DNA of 64,000 nt from DATAEE01 sp963725145 (GCA_963725145.1 CAVRXL010000010.1:1116001-1180000), one strand, 5' to 3'; counted from the stretch's first letter, positions 17,833 through 26,384 are shown. Translations and numbers: made by a program. The notes: generated by a model from the letters alone, not told the origin.

Positions 17833-20253
17833 ATGAATAACCCCAAACGCCTCAGAATCGGCCTCACGTGTGTCTTCATCGGGCTGGCGGTTCCGGCGCT
17901 CTTCGCTCAGGTCCGCCCGGCCCCACTCGACCTCGCCCGTCTGGCCCGCGTGGATACCGTCATCAACGACGCGATCAAGGAGCAGAAGCTGCCAGGCGCG
18001 GTCCTGCTCGTCGGCCACGGCAATCGCACCATCTATCTGAAGGCCTACGGCCGGCGTGCGGTGACGCCCTCCGCCGAGCCGATGACGCTCGACACGATCT
18101 TCGATCTTGCGTCGCTCACCAAGCCAGTCGCCACGACGACGAGCGTGATGATACTGATCGAGGAAGGCAGGATCAGGCTGAACGATCGCGTGGCGACGTT
18201 CATTCCTGAGTTCGCCCGGTACGGCAAGGAGGCGATCACCGTCCGGCACCTCCTGACGCACATGTCCGGCCTGCGGCCGGACGTCGATCTGGCCGACATG
18301 TGGACCGGCGCCGAAACCGCGATCGCGCTGGCCGTCGAGGAAGTCCCGGTCGCGCAGCCGGGCGAGCGGTTCGTGTACAGCGACATCAACTTCTTTCTTC
18401 TGGGTGAGATCGTCGGCCGCGTGAGCGGGAAACCGCTCAACGTGTTCGCCGCGGAACGGATCTTCGCGCCGCTGGGAATGCGCGACACGATGTTCACTCC
18501 CTCAGCGTCGCTGCGGCCGCGAATCGCTCCGACGGAAGCCTGCACGCAGTACGGCTGGCCGTGCGGGGAGCAGCCGCCGCAGGATTCGGCCGGGACGCCT
18601 CCGCAGATGTTGCGCGGCATCGTCCACGATCCGACGGCCCGCCGCATGGGCGGCGTCGCCGGTCACGCGGGCCTGTTCAGCACCGCCGCCGACCTTGCGG
18701 TCTACTGCCGGATGCTCTTGCGTGACGGCGCCGTCGCGGGGAGGCGCATCCTGTCGCCGCTGGGCGTCGGACGCCTCATCGCCCCCTCGACGCCGGCCGG
18801 CGAGCCGAACGTCCGCGGCCTCGGCTGGGACATGGACTCGAGCTTCTCGGCGAACCGGGGCGAGCTGTTGCCGCTCGGGTCGTTCGGCCACACGGGCTTC
18901 ACGGGCACGTCACTCTGGATCGATCCCGCGACGAACGTCTTCGTCGTGTTCCTTTCGAATCGTCTTCATCCGGACGGAAAGGGTGACGTCACGCCACTGC
19001 GCGCGCGCGTCGCGACGGTCGTCGCTGCGGCCTTCACCGGCTCGCCACCGGCGAAGACCAACGCGGGTGCCGATTTCGGCGCGGCCGGCCCGGCGCCCGC
19101 CCGGCCGGCCCGACCGGCGCCGACGCAGCCTGGCATCGACGTCCTCCGAAACGAAGGCTTCGCGCGGCTGAAAGGGAAGCGCGTCGGTCTCGTGACGAAC
19201 CACACGGGGCGCGCGCGCGACGGGGCGCCGACAATCGATCTGTTACACAAAGCCGCGAACGTGACGCTCGTGTCGCTCTTCAGCCCCGAGCACGGGATCC
19301 GCGGAATCCTCGATGACAAGGTGCCTTCGTCGAAGGATGAACGAACAGGGCTGCCGATCAACTCGTTGTACGGCGATTCACGACGGCCGGCTCCGTCCAT
19401 GCTCGACGGCCTCGACGTCGTCGTCCTCGACCTCCAGGATGTCGGGGTCCGTTTCTACACCTACATGACGACGATGGCCTACGTCATGGAGGAGGCGGCT
19501 AAGCGGAAACTGCCCGTCGTGATCCTCGATCGCCCGAACCCGATCAATGGATTTCAGGTTGAAGGTCCCTCGCTCGACGAGACCATACTCGGCACCTTTA
19601 CCGGGTACTTTGCGCGAATGCCCATCCGCCATGGCATGACGATGGGAGAGCTGGCGCGCCTGTTCAACGTGGAGAACAAGATTGGCGCCGAGCTGGAGGT
19701 CATTCCGCTTCAGAACTGGGGCCGCGACGACTGGTTCGACGATACCGGGCTCTCCTGGATCAATCCGTCGCCGAACATGCGGAATCTGCTGCAGGCGACG
19801 CTGTATCCGGGCATCGGCGCCATCGAGGGGACGAACATCTCCGTTGGACGGGGCACGGATACGCCGTTCGAGCAAATCGGCGCGCCGTGGATCGACGGCG
19901 TGCGGCTCGCCGAGGAGCTGAACGCGAGGCGGGTGCCGGGCGTCCGCTTCTATCCGGTCAGCTTCACCCCGACGTCGAGCAGGTACCAGGGCGAGCCGTG
20001 TCAGGGCGTCTTCATCGTGGTGATCGATCGGGTGGCGCTTCGGCCGGTCCGCGTCGGGATCGAGCTCGCCTCGGCGCTCGCTCGTCTCCACGGCGACAAG
20101 TACGACATCTCCGCCGCGGAGCGGCTGTTCGGATCGAGAGAAGGTCTTGCGCGCGCGAAAGCGGGCGATGACCCCGCGCGGATCGCGGCGAGCTGGGCCG
20201 CGGACGAAGCGCGCTGGAGGCTGCTCAGGGCGAAGTACCTTCTGTACCGCTAG
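17833..20253 (+). CDS. Serine beta-lactamase-like domain fused to NamZ-type (DUF1343) exo-muramidase domain
   Basis: An 806-residue exported fusion. After a signal peptide (LTCVFIGLAVPALFAQ) comes a serine beta-lactamase/DD-peptidase-like domain: SLTK at Ser94-Lys97 (SxxK), YSD at 182-184 in the place of YxN, and later GHTGFTGTS as a likely KTG-equivalent. From about residue 436 the DUF1343 domain begins (GIDVLRNEGFARLKGKRVG, SPEHGIRG, DRPNPINGFQVEGP). DUF1343 includes NamZ, the exo-beta-N-acetylmuramidase of Bacillus subtilis, which releases MurNAc from wall fragments. The two activities, peptide or ester cleavage and MurNAc release, fit periplasmic muropeptide turnover. Linker around 395-435 is Ala/Pro-rich. 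Family calls are firm; catalytic activity is inferred. Confidence 0.88.
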   Translation: MNNPKRLRIGLTCVFIGLAVPALFAQVRPAPLDLARLARVDTVINDAIKEQKLPGAVLLVGHGNRTIYLKAYGRRAVTPSAEPMTLDTIFDLASLTKPVATTTSVMILIEEGRIRLNDRVATFIPEFARYGKEAITVRHLLTHMSGLRPDVDLADMWTGAETAIALAVEEVPVAQPGERFVYSDINFFLLGEIVGRVSGKPLNVFAAERIFAPLGMRDTMFTPSASLRPRIAPTEACTQYGWPCGEQPPQDSAGTPPQMLRGIVHDPTARRMGGVAGHAGLFSTAADLAVYCRMLLRDGAVAGRRILSPLGVGRLIAPSTPAGEPNVRGLGWDMDSSFSANRGELLPLGSFGHTGFTGTSLWIDPATNVFVVFLSNRLHPDGKGDVTPLRARVATVVAAAFTGSPPAKTNAGADFGAAGPAPARPARPAPTQPGIDVLRNEGFARLKGKRVGLVTNHTGRARDGAPTIDLLHKAANVTLVSLFSPEHGIRGILDDKVPSSKDERTGLPINSLYGDSRRPAPSMLDGLDVVVLDLQDVGVRFYTYMTTMAYVMEEAAKRKLPVVILDRPNPINGFQVEGPSLDETILGTFTGYFARMPIRHGMTMGELARLFNVENKIGAELEVIPLQNWGRDDWFDDTGLSWINPSPNMRNLLQATLYPGIGAIEGTNISVGRGTDTPFEQIGAPWIDGVRLAEELNARRVPGVRFYPVSFTPTSSRYQGEPCQGVFIVVIDRVALRPVRVGIELASALARLHGDKYDISAAERLFGSREGLARAKAGDDPARIAASWAADEARWRLLRAKYLLYR

Positions 20254-21478
20254 TGCCTAGTGCCGTGTGCCTGGTGCCTGACGAATGGCGACGCAGCGCC
20301 CGCTTCGCGTCGTACATCCGCTCATCCGCCCGATTCACGACCTCCATGATGTCGCTGTCTGGCAGGACCTCGGCACAACCGACGCTCAGGCCGACAGTCG
20401 GCGGTAGACCCGTGCGCTCGACGCTGGATTTGAACGCGGCGCCCAACTCCGCCCCCTTCCGATCCGCCTGCGCCTCCGCGCACGAGAGCAGGATGAGGAA
20501 CTCGTCGCCGCCCCAGCGGAAGAGATAGTCCGCTTCACGTACGTGGCGCGCGAGAAACGTCGCGACCGCGGCCAGCACGCGATCCCCGGTCTCGTGCCCG
20601 AAGGTGTCGTTGATCGCCTTGAAGCGATCGACGTCGACGAAGAGCACCGAAAGCGGGATCTCATACCGCCGGTGGCGGTTGAGCTCTCTGCCGATCACCG
20701 CGTCGAAGAACCGGCGGTTGTGACAGCCGGTGAGCGGGTCGGTGATCACCATCTGTCGCAGGTCCGTTTGAGCTTTCTCGAGGCGTCTGTTCGTCTGCTG
20801 CAGCTCGACCGTCATGTCCTCGAACGCGAAGAAGTGCATGCTGATGGCGGCGAGGATCGAGAGCATGACGACCGAGAAGAGCGCGCGCAGCTCGATCTCG
20901 TTCCAGGCCGAAATCTCGACCGACACGCGTCCGGCCGTCCAGGCCTGGCCCAGCGCGAAGAGCACCAGCGCGACGCCGGTCAGGCCGGCGCCGACCAGTT
21001 TCTCCCGCTTGTAGAGAAAGAAGTGGGCTCCGCCGGCGATCGCCAGCGCAGCCGCCGCGATCACGTGCCCCGGCACGACGACGGCGCGCACGCCGAGCGC
21101 GAGCGGGGCGAGCAGGAACCAGATCGCGAGCGGCAGGAGAATCAGCCCGTGCAGGCGCGTGAAGCGCGGCCGGCGGCGGTACGCGTCGGCGCCCGCCACG
21201 AACGCCAGCGCGCCAAGAATCGGGAGGAGCTTCGAGATCCCGACCGCGGCGCGGCCGACGTGCTCGTTTGCGTAGCCTCGCGCGAGCGCCAGCATCGCCA
21301 GCGCCGTGAGTGCCCAGCCGATCGCCCAGGCCAGCAGATAGAGCCGGCGCCGGTACACGAACAGGATGAGCAGCAGCAGGGCAAGGACGAGCTCGGCCCC
21401 GCCTGCGAGCGCGCGCGCGTTGAACGTCAGTCCGAGCGGGTCCGGCGCGCGGTCGAACGCGGGCCAGTCCTGTTGCAC
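20225..21478 (-). CDS. Membrane-bound diguanylate cyclase (GGDEF)
   Basis: A 417-residue protein. Seven or so hydrophobic segments lie between residues 25 and 215. A short coiled coil follows (ELQQTNRRLEKAQTDLRQM, about 225-243), then a GGDEF domain (DPLTGCHNRRFF; catalytic GGDEF at 323-327). An inhibitory site RxxD (R314-D317) sits exactly five residues before GGDEF, so feedback inhibition by c-di-GMP is expected. The motif is intact, so it should make c-di-GMP from GTP at the membrane. The C-terminal tail (HTALGTSGTEGTSP) is encoded by a heptameric repeat and overlaps the convergent NamZ-fusion gene by 29 bases. It follows the heme A/oxidase-assembly genes in the same direction, seven bases after the DUF420 gene, so it may be co-transcribed with them. 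Confidence 0.88.
   Translation of the reverse strand: MQQDWPAFDRAPDPLGLTFNARALAGGAELVLALLLLILFVYRRRLYLLAWAIGWALTALAMLALARGYANEHVGRAAVGISKLLPILGALAFVAGADAYRRRPRFTRLHGLILLPLAIWFLLAPLALGVRAVVVPGHVIAAAALAIAGGAHFFLYKREKLVGAGLTGVALVLFALGQAWTAGRVSVEISAWNEIELRALFSVVMLSILAAISMHFFAFEDMTVELQQTNRRLEKAQTDLRQMVITDPLTGCHNRRFFDAVIGRELNRHRRYEIPLSVLFVDVDRFKAINDTFGHETGDRVLAAVATFLARHVREADYLFRWGGDEFLILLSCAEAQADRKGAELGAAFKSSVERTGLPPTVGLSVGCAEVLPDSDIMEVVNRADERMYDAKRALRRHSSGTRHTALGTSGTEGTSP
20250..20280. repeat. Heptameric CTAGTGC repeat at a convergent gene junction
   Basis: Four heptads (CTAGTGC, CTAGTGC, CGTGTGC, CTGGTGC) start at the stop codon of the NamZ-fusion gene. On the other strand they encode the last residues of the diguanylate cyclase, so the repeat is part of that protein's C-terminal tail. 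Confidence 0.75.
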
Positions 21479-21485
21479 AGCCTGA

Positions 21486-21899
21486 CTATAGCCGGTAGAG
21501 CATCAGGTAAACGACGACACCGGTGACGGAAACGTAGAGCCAGATCGGGAGCGTCCACCGCGCGATCCGCACGTGCCGATCGTAGCGCCCGGCCAGCCCG
21601 CGCCGCAGCGTCACGATCGACAGCGGCAGGATGGCGGCGGCGAGCACGACGTGCGAGATCAGGATCGCGAAGTACACGACGCGTATCGGCCCCTGCCCGC
21701 CGAACGGCCGCGATCCGACATTGGCGTGATAGATGACGTAGGACACGAGAAAGAGCGCCGACGTCCCGAACGCGGCGAGCATGCAAGCGCGATGCTGAGC
21801 CATCCGCCCCCGTTTGATCAGGACCCACCCGGTGGCGAGCAGCGTCGCCGCGATCCCATTCAGGATCGCGTTGAGCATGGGAAGGTCGGAGAGGGTCAT
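21486..21899 (-). CDS. DUF420 membrane protein (CtaM-like oxidase assembly)
   Basis: A 137-residue membrane protein with four predicted helices. Features of the DUF420 family are seen: LPMLNAILNGIAATLLATGW, then HRACMLAAFGTSALFLVSYV with a following YHANVGSRPFGG, and HVVLAAAILPLSIVTL. CtaM of Staphylococcus aureus belongs to this family and is needed for aa3-type oxidase maturation. Its place right after ctaA and ctaB supports a role in heme A-dependent oxidase assembly. The family is recognised; the role comes from homology and context. Confidence 0.82.
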   Translation of the reverse strand: MTLSDLPMLNAILNGIAATLLATGWVLIKRGRMAQHRACMLAAFGTSALFLVSYVIYHANVGSRPFGGQGPIRVVYFAILISHVVLAAAILPLSIVTLRRGLAGRYDRHVRIARWTLPIWLYVSVTGVVVYLMLYRL

Positions 21900-21932
21900 A
21901 CCCCGCGCCTGTGTCGTCCGATGAGGCGCCCG

Positions 21933-22820
21933 TCAGACCCGGTTGGCGATCATGAGAGCCCAGAGCGCCGGCAGATAGAGGAGCGAGCCGAAGAACAGCG
22001 CCCGCGCGTTCGGGATCGTGCGCGCCATCGAGAATCGTACCGCAAGCGCGAGAAAGAAGACGCCTAGAAGAAGGGCGCCGATGGCATAGAGCGTCCCTGC
22101 CATGCCGAGCGCAGCCGGGGCGAGGCTCGCAGGCACCAGCGCCGCGCCGTACGCCACCGCCTGCCGGGCCGTGCTGCGACCGTCCGGTTCGAGAACCGGG
22201 AGCATCGGGAACCCGGCCCGTGCGTAATCCTCCCGATAGATCCATGCGATCGCGAGAAAGTGCGGGAGCTGCCAGCAGAAACCGATGGCGAACAAGGCGA
22301 GCGCCGCCGGGCCAATCGAGCCCCCTCCGGCCGCCCAGCCGATGACAGGCGGCAGCGCCCCTGGAATGGCGCCGACCACCGTCGAAAACGCCGTACGGCT
22401 CTTGAGCGGAGTGTAGACGGCCGCGTAGGTGAGGAGCGTCGCCAGCGCCACCGCGGCTGCCATCAGGTTTGCGCCCATCGCGAGCACCATCAGGCCGGCG
22501 ATCGACAGAACCGACCCGAAGAGCGTCGCCTCGGAAAGCTGGAGACGGCCGTCGGGAAGCGGCCGGTTTCGCGTGCGGTGCATCCGGGCATCCGCGTCCC
22601 GCTCGAGGAGCTGGTTGAACGCGGCGGATCCGCCGGCGACGAGGGCGGTTCCCGCGCCCGTGGCGAGCATCGTCCCCAGATTCCCGTCGCGCCCCGTCGC
22701 CATGTAGTAGCCGCCGAGCGTCGTCGCGACGACGAGCGAGTTCAACCCCGGCTTGGCCAGGGTCAGAAAGTCTCCGGCCCGCGATCGCGCCGCCGTCAGC
22801 GTAAAGGTCTCGGATCTCAT
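21933..22820 (-). CDS. ctaB: Protoheme IX farnesyltransferase (heme O synthase)
   Basis: A 295-residue UbiA-family membrane prenyltransferase that converts heme B to heme O with farnesyl diphosphate. The first Asp-rich motif is AAFNQLLERDADARMHRTRN and the second is in IYREDYARAGFPMLPV; about nine hydrophobic helices are visible. Length is normal for CtaB/CyoE. Its start overlaps the ctaA stop by four bases (ATGA), so translation is coupled. With ctaA and the DUF420 gene this gives the heme A branch for a terminal oxidase; the oxidase subunits themselves are not in the window. Confidence 0.92.
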   Translation of the reverse strand: MRSETFTLTAARSRAGDFLTLAKPGLNSLVVATTLGGYYMATGRDGNLGTMLATGAGTALVAGGSAAFNQLLERDADARMHRTRNRPLPDGRLQLSEATLFGSVLSIAGLMVLAMGANLMAAAVALATLLTYAAVYTPLKSRTAFSTVVGAIPGALPPVIGWAAGGGSIGPAALALFAIGFCWQLPHFLAIAWIYREDYARAGFPMLPVLEPDGRSTARQAVAYGAALVPASLAPAALGMAGTLYAIGALLLGVFFLALAVRFSMARTIPNARALFFGSLLYLPALWALMIANRV

Positions 22821-23803
22821 GCGGCCGTTGTCGCGCGGGCGTTGAGGCCCGTCAGGTTGCCTGTGGTGGGGGACCCCGCCTCCAGCCTTTCGAAGAATGC
22901 CGAGCGATGTGCGCGCAGCGACAGGACCAGGGATGTCACCAGAACCAGGGCGCCGACCGCGACGTGCGCGCTGTTGATCGGCACGGCCTTACGGGTCAGG
23001 ACCACGAAGGCGCCGAGCGCGATCTGAACGGCGACGAGAAGGATGAGCAGTCCCGCCGGCCGCGCCAGCGCGCGAACGCCGCGATGGTGGTACCAGATGT
23101 GCCCGGCGGTCGCGATGGCGGCCAGCGCAGCGACGACCGCGCCGAGGCGGTGCGCGAAGTGCGTCGCGATCGCGGCATCCCAGCGCGACGGTACGAGTTC
23201 GCCGAAGGCGAGCGGAAAGTCTGGAATCGCGAGGCCGGCGCCGGTATGGCGCATCGTCGCGCCGAGCAGGATCTGCAGATAGATGAGCGCGGTCGTCGCG
23301 ACCGTGAGGCGGCGGAGCAGGCGATCGTCACCGACGGCGAGGCTGAAGCCCCGCGCCACATACCCCGACCGCCAGCCGGGCGACGTGAAGAGCGCAATGC
23401 TGACCGTCAGACAGAAGAAGATCTGCGCGAGGCCCGCATGGCCGATGGAGATCGGAGCTGGCAGGAAGAATCGGACGGTCAGGCCGCCGAGGATTCCCTG
23501 AAAGATGACGACCGCCAGCGCGACCAGCCCGAGCCGGCGCAGCCAGCCGCGAGCCTCCACCCGCCACAGCCAGATCGCCAGGATGATCGTCAGGAACCCA
23601 ACCGTCGATGCAATCAGCCGATGGCCGTGCTCGTAAAAAATTCCACCCACCCACTTCGAGGGGGGAAACGTGAACATGTTGTAGCCGTAGGTCGTCGGCC
23701 AGTCCGGCACGGCCAGTCCCGATCCCGTGCTCGTGACCATCGCTCCGGCCACGATGAGCAGGAGCGTGGAGGCCGCCACGAGACGACTGTAGAAGTGGAG
23801 CAT
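22817..23803 (-). CDS. ctaA: Heme A synthase (COX15/CtaA family)
   Basis: A 328-residue membrane protein with eight hydrophobic segments. Typical CtaA features are present: an early GSGLAVPDWPTTYG segment, EHGHRLIASTVG and HAGLAQ in the first half, and THFAHRLGAV and NSAHVAVGA in the second half, giving the paired heme-ligand histidines. It oxidises the heme O methyl group to make heme A. The stop overlaps ctaB by four bases. Upstream, 119 bases of heptameric repeat separate it from the cupredoxin gene, so the two may not be translated at the same level. Confidence 0.9.
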   Translation of the reverse strand: MLHFYSRLVAASTLLLIVAGAMVTSTGSGLAVPDWPTTYGYNMFTFPPSKWVGGIFYEHGHRLIASTVGFLTIILAIWLWRVEARGWLRRLGLVALAVVIFQGILGGLTVRFFLPAPISIGHAGLAQIFFCLTVSIALFTSPGWRSGYVARGFSLAVGDDRLLRRLTVATTALIYLQILLGATMRHTGAGLAIPDFPLAFGELVPSRWDAAIATHFAHRLGAVVAALAAIATAGHIWYHHRGVRALARPAGLLILLVAVQIALGAFVVLTRKAVPINSAHVAVGALVLVTSLVLSLRAHRSAFFERLEAGSPTTGNLTGLNARATTAA

Positions 23804-23922
23804 TCTAGGGCTTGGGGTCTAGGGCTTGGGGCTTGGGTTCTGCGGGCCGGGTGGGTCCAGGGCATGGGGCTCGAGCGGGGTCCCCGCCCCTCCCATGCCC
23901 CAGGCCCCGAGCCCCAGGCCCG
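23804..23922. repeat. Heptameric GCTTGGG / CCCAGGC repeat pair forming a large hairpin
   Basis: The whole gap between the cupredoxin stop and the ctaA start is repeat. The left part has about six heptads of GCTTGGG/GTCTAGG type, the right part about four of CCCAGGC type. GGGCATGGG (23860-23868) pairs with CCCATGCCC (23892-23900), and GCGGGGTCCCCGC forms the tip. No T-run follows in the direction of transcription. It could be an attenuator or a transcript-stabilising hairpin. Confidence 0.8.
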
Positions 23923-24705
23923 TTACGTAATCTTAAACGTAAACGTGACTTCCTTCGATTCCTTCTCGCCGATCGTCACGGTCTGCGTTTGCGGGCCGAG
24001 CCGCTCGTGCCAGGCCTCGATCGTGTAGGTGCCCGGCGGCAGCGTCTTCAGCTCGAACGCCCCGGTTTCGTTCGTGACTGCGAAGTAGGGATGATCGAGC
24101 ACTCCGACATAGGCATTCATCCACCCGTGGACGTCGCACTTGAAGGGGACCATCACTTCCTTGGCCGTAAAGGTCGCGGTGAACTTCATCCCTTCGACCG
24201 GCTGTCCGTTGTTGAATTCCTTGTTGTTCTTGGGGACCGCATGGACGTTGTGCAGCGTTGGATCGCTGTTCACGATCTCGAGCGGTTGTCCTACTCGGAT
24301 GCCGAATACGTGCGGGTGATATCGGCAGCCATCCTGATCCATGGTCACAGACGCTGTCGGAACGTCCCAAACGTAGGTGCCGAGACCGTCCTTGACGTAC
24401 ACGAACACGTTGCCCAGGCCGCCATCCTTGCCGATAAAAGCCTCGCTTGTCGCGCCCGCCTTGTTCTCACGCATGCAGACGGGGTCGGCGCTCATCTTGA
24501 TGGGGTCCGCCTTGGGAAGCGCCCCTTCGACGGCGACCTTGCCGGTGATGTTGCCCGCCTTCGACTCGTCAACTTTCTGACCCGATGGTGCGGCCGCCGG
24601 AGAGCTCGGATTCGCGGACTCGCTGGACGGCTGCGACCCGCCACACGCGACCGCCGCGGTCAGAGCGGACGCCGCGCAGAACGCCAGAAGCTTCCTCAGA
24701 TGCAT
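23923..24705 (-). CDS. Cupredoxin-like lipoprotein with carboxypeptidase-regulatory C-terminus
   Basis: A 260-residue lipoprotein. The ATG at 24705 has a strong ribosome binding site (GAGGAGAT) and gives a signal ending in AAVAC (lipobox). A Ser/Pro/Ala linker leads to a cupredoxin-like domain with likely type 1 copper ligands: His in NSDPTLHNVHAV, then Cys-x2-His-x2-Met in FKCDVHGWM. The last 60 residues (FAVTNETGAFELKTLPPGTY) form a carboxypeptidase-regulatory-like sandwich. Likely a periplasmic electron carrier or copper carrier. It precedes the heme A genes on the same strand, which fits a respiratory role (inferred). Confidence 0.82.
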   Translation of the reverse strand: MHLRKLLAFCAASALTAAVACGGSQPSSESANPSSPAAAPSGQKVDESKAGNITGKVAVEGALPKADPIKMSADPVCMRENKAGATSEAFIGKDGGLGNVFVYVKDGLGTYVWDVPTASVTMDQDGCRYHPHVFGIRVGQPLEIVNSDPTLHNVHAVPKNNKEFNNGQPVEGMKFTATFTAKEVMVPFKCDVHGWMNAYVGVLDHPYFAVTNETGAFELKTLPPGTYTIEAWHERLGPQTQTVTIGEKESKEVTFTFKIT

Positions 24706-24735
24706 CAGCTGTATCTCCTCAACCGACAATCAATA

Positions 24736-26106
24736 TCACAAACCGCGCAGCTTCCGCAGCACCCGGTCCTCGAGCCAGTGGGCATCCCACCACTCGACCG
24801 GGTTGACCGCGCGCCCCTGGACGAGCTGCGTGAAGTGCAGGTGATCGCCGCCTGCGAGCCCGGTCATCCCGCTCCGGCCGAGGGTCTGCCCCTTCTCGAC
24901 CGTCTGCCCGGCCGCGGTTTCGAACGACGAGAGATGGGCGTAAAGCGTCTGGATGCCCAGCCCGTGATCGACTATGACGCAATTGCCGTAAATACCGAGA
25001 TAATCCGCAAATACCACGCGGCCGCGATTCGCCGACACGATCGGCACGTTGGCCGTCACCGCGAGATCGAATCCAAGATGGATCTGCTGGTCGACTTCTC
25101 GCCCCTTGTAAAAGTACGTCCGGTGATCGGCAAACGCCGACTCGACCTTGGAGTTCCCGAGCTGCTGGAACGGGCCCGTCCAGAGCGCTTCCTTCGCGCT
25201 CTGCGACCCGAGCTTCGCGATGGTCTCGGAGTTCTGCCGCCTCAGGTCGCGGTTGATGGTCAGGAACTTGGCGATGTCATCGCCGTCCGGTTTCAGGTCC
25301 GGCGTCCGCTCGAGAATCGCGGGCACGACGCGGCCGATGAAGCTGTCGTCCAGCTCGATGCGGCTCCGCCGGAACGGCTTCGGGAAGACGCGGTGGTCGA
25401 AGTCGGCGCGGGCGGTGTTCCCGGCTTCGTCTCGCGCGAAGACGTGCATCGGCGTCTTCAGCTCCTGATCGTGCAGCAGGGCAAAGAACGCGACGTGCAG
25501 CGCGGGGTCGGCGATCGCCTTCTCCGCCAGCGCTCCCGCGCCGGACGCCGGATAACCCGGGTATTCGACATCCCCGACGCGAACGCCGGACGAGACGTCA
25601 GGCGGGTTGACGCGGTACACGACGAGCTCCGTGCCGCCGTGATTCACGTAGTGGTGCGTCGAGATGACCGACGCGCGCGGCGGCTCGAGCCTGACGGTGA
25701 CGTCGCGGGTCGCCGACGACTCCACGGTCCGGATGCCGTACACGACCGGCCGGGCAGCGGTCACGACGATGCGGGCGGGTCCGGACTGCAGACCGGGCAC
25801 GCTCGATTTGTTGAGCGCGCGCTGGATGCGGAGGCGGTCGGGCCCGTCCTGCGTAATCGTTGCCTCGGTGCCGGTTAGAGCCGCGACGACGGTGCGCTTC
25901 TCCTTCTGCTCGACCGCGATCTCCAGCCGGGTGAGCTCACCCCGCGGTGCGTCGATGGCGACCTCGAGCGTTCCGCTCGCGCCCATGACCTTCTCCGGTT
26001 GACGGATGTCGATCGCGGGGCCGGACATTCGCCCGGCGACAATCCAGACGCCGCCGGCGATGAGGACGAGTACGAGGACGAACCCGGCGAGGAAGCGCAT
26101 GCGCAA
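24736..26106 (-). CDS. M23-family (LytM) metallopeptidase, membrane-anchored
   Basis: A 456-residue protein with an N-terminal membrane segment (FLAGFVLVLVLIAGGVWIV), about 300 residues of beta-rich sequence, and a C-terminal M23 domain. Zinc-site motifs are intact: HLGFD (first His and Asp) and DHLHFT (HxH), with LYAHLSSFETAAGQTVEKG typical of the LytM core. M23 enzymes usually cut peptide cross-bridges in peptidoglycan. The N-terminal region may hold the enzyme at the membrane or bind wall. It ends 30 bases before the cupredoxin start and is followed upstream by the tRNA-Glu gene on the other strand. Confidence 0.88.
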   Translation of the reverse strand: MRMRFLAGFVLVLVLIAGGVWIVAGRMSGPAIDIRQPEKVMGASGTLEVAIDAPRGELTRLEIAVEQKEKRTVVAALTGTEATITQDGPDRLRIQRALNKSSVPGLQSGPARIVVTAARPVVYGIRTVESSATRDVTVRLEPPRASVISTHHYVNHGGTELVVYRVNPPDVSSGVRVGDVEYPGYPASGAGALAEKAIADPALHVAFFALLHDQELKTPMHVFARDEAGNTARADFDHRVFPKPFRRSRIELDDSFIGRVVPAILERTPDLKPDGDDIAKFLTINRDLRRQNSETIAKLGSQSAKEALWTGPFQQLGNSKVESAFADHRTYFYKGREVDQQIHLGFDLAVTANVPIVSANRGRVVFADYLGIYGNCVIVDHGLGIQTLYAHLSSFETAAGQTVEKGQTLGRSGMTGLAGGDHLHFTQLVQGRAVNPVEWWDAHWLEDRVLRKLRGL

Positions 26107-26118
26107 GATGATAGCCGG

Positions 26119-26148
26119 TTGACCGGCCTCGCGAGCGCTTGTTAAAAT
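26119..26148 (+). promoter_or_regulatory. Promoter of tRNA-Glu
   Basis: TTGACC (26119-26124), an 18-base spacer, then TAAAAT (26143-26148), placed 21 bases before the tRNA. It is a good match to a sigma-70-type promoter and is on the right strand. Confidence 0.65.
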
Positions 26149-26169
26149 CCAAGGTTCCTGTCGGCGAGT

Positions 26170-26244
26170 GCCGGTATCGTCTAGGGGTCAGGACACGTGG
26201 TTCTCAGCCACGGGACCGGGGTTCGAATCCCCGTACCGGTACCA
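26170..26244 (+). tRNA. tRNA-Glu (anticodon CUC)
   Basis: A full cloverleaf with encoded CCA. The acceptor arms GCCGGTA and TACCGGT pair with a terminal G-U. The anticodon stem CGTGG/CCACG holds loop TTCTCAG (anticodon CTC). The T-arm is CGGGG-TTCGAAT-CCCCG. The D-arm GTCTAGGGGTCAGGAC is typical of tRNA-Glu. Confidence 0.95.
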
Positions 26245-26384
26245 ACCTTCGCTCATGACTCGCGCGAAGGTTGCCCACCGAAGCTCGCGGTGAAATCAGG
26301 CGAGCGAAGGTGGGCCGGCAGTACGCTCGCAGTGAGCTACGGTTGGCAAGCCAACCTCGGCCCTGACCCGTGAGCGAGCTACGG
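26243..26384. repeat. Three consecutive hairpins downstream of tRNA-Glu
   Basis: First, CAACCTTCGC (26243-26252) with GCGAAGGTTG (26264-26273), starting in the CCA end. Second, CCCACC-GAA-GCTCGC (26274-26288) with GCGAGC-GAA-GGTGGG (26300-26314), with a symmetric internal loop. Third, GGTTGGC-AA-GCCAACC (26341-26356), flanked by a direct repeat of GAGCTACGG. No T-run is present. The block looks like a composite of dispersed palindromes, possibly ending the tRNA transcript. Confidence 0.7.

Noticed and set aside
23812..25878. Open frame of 688 codons on the plus strand
   Set aside because: It crosses three minus-strand genes with clear motifs (cupredoxin, M23) and the heptad repeat; not coding.
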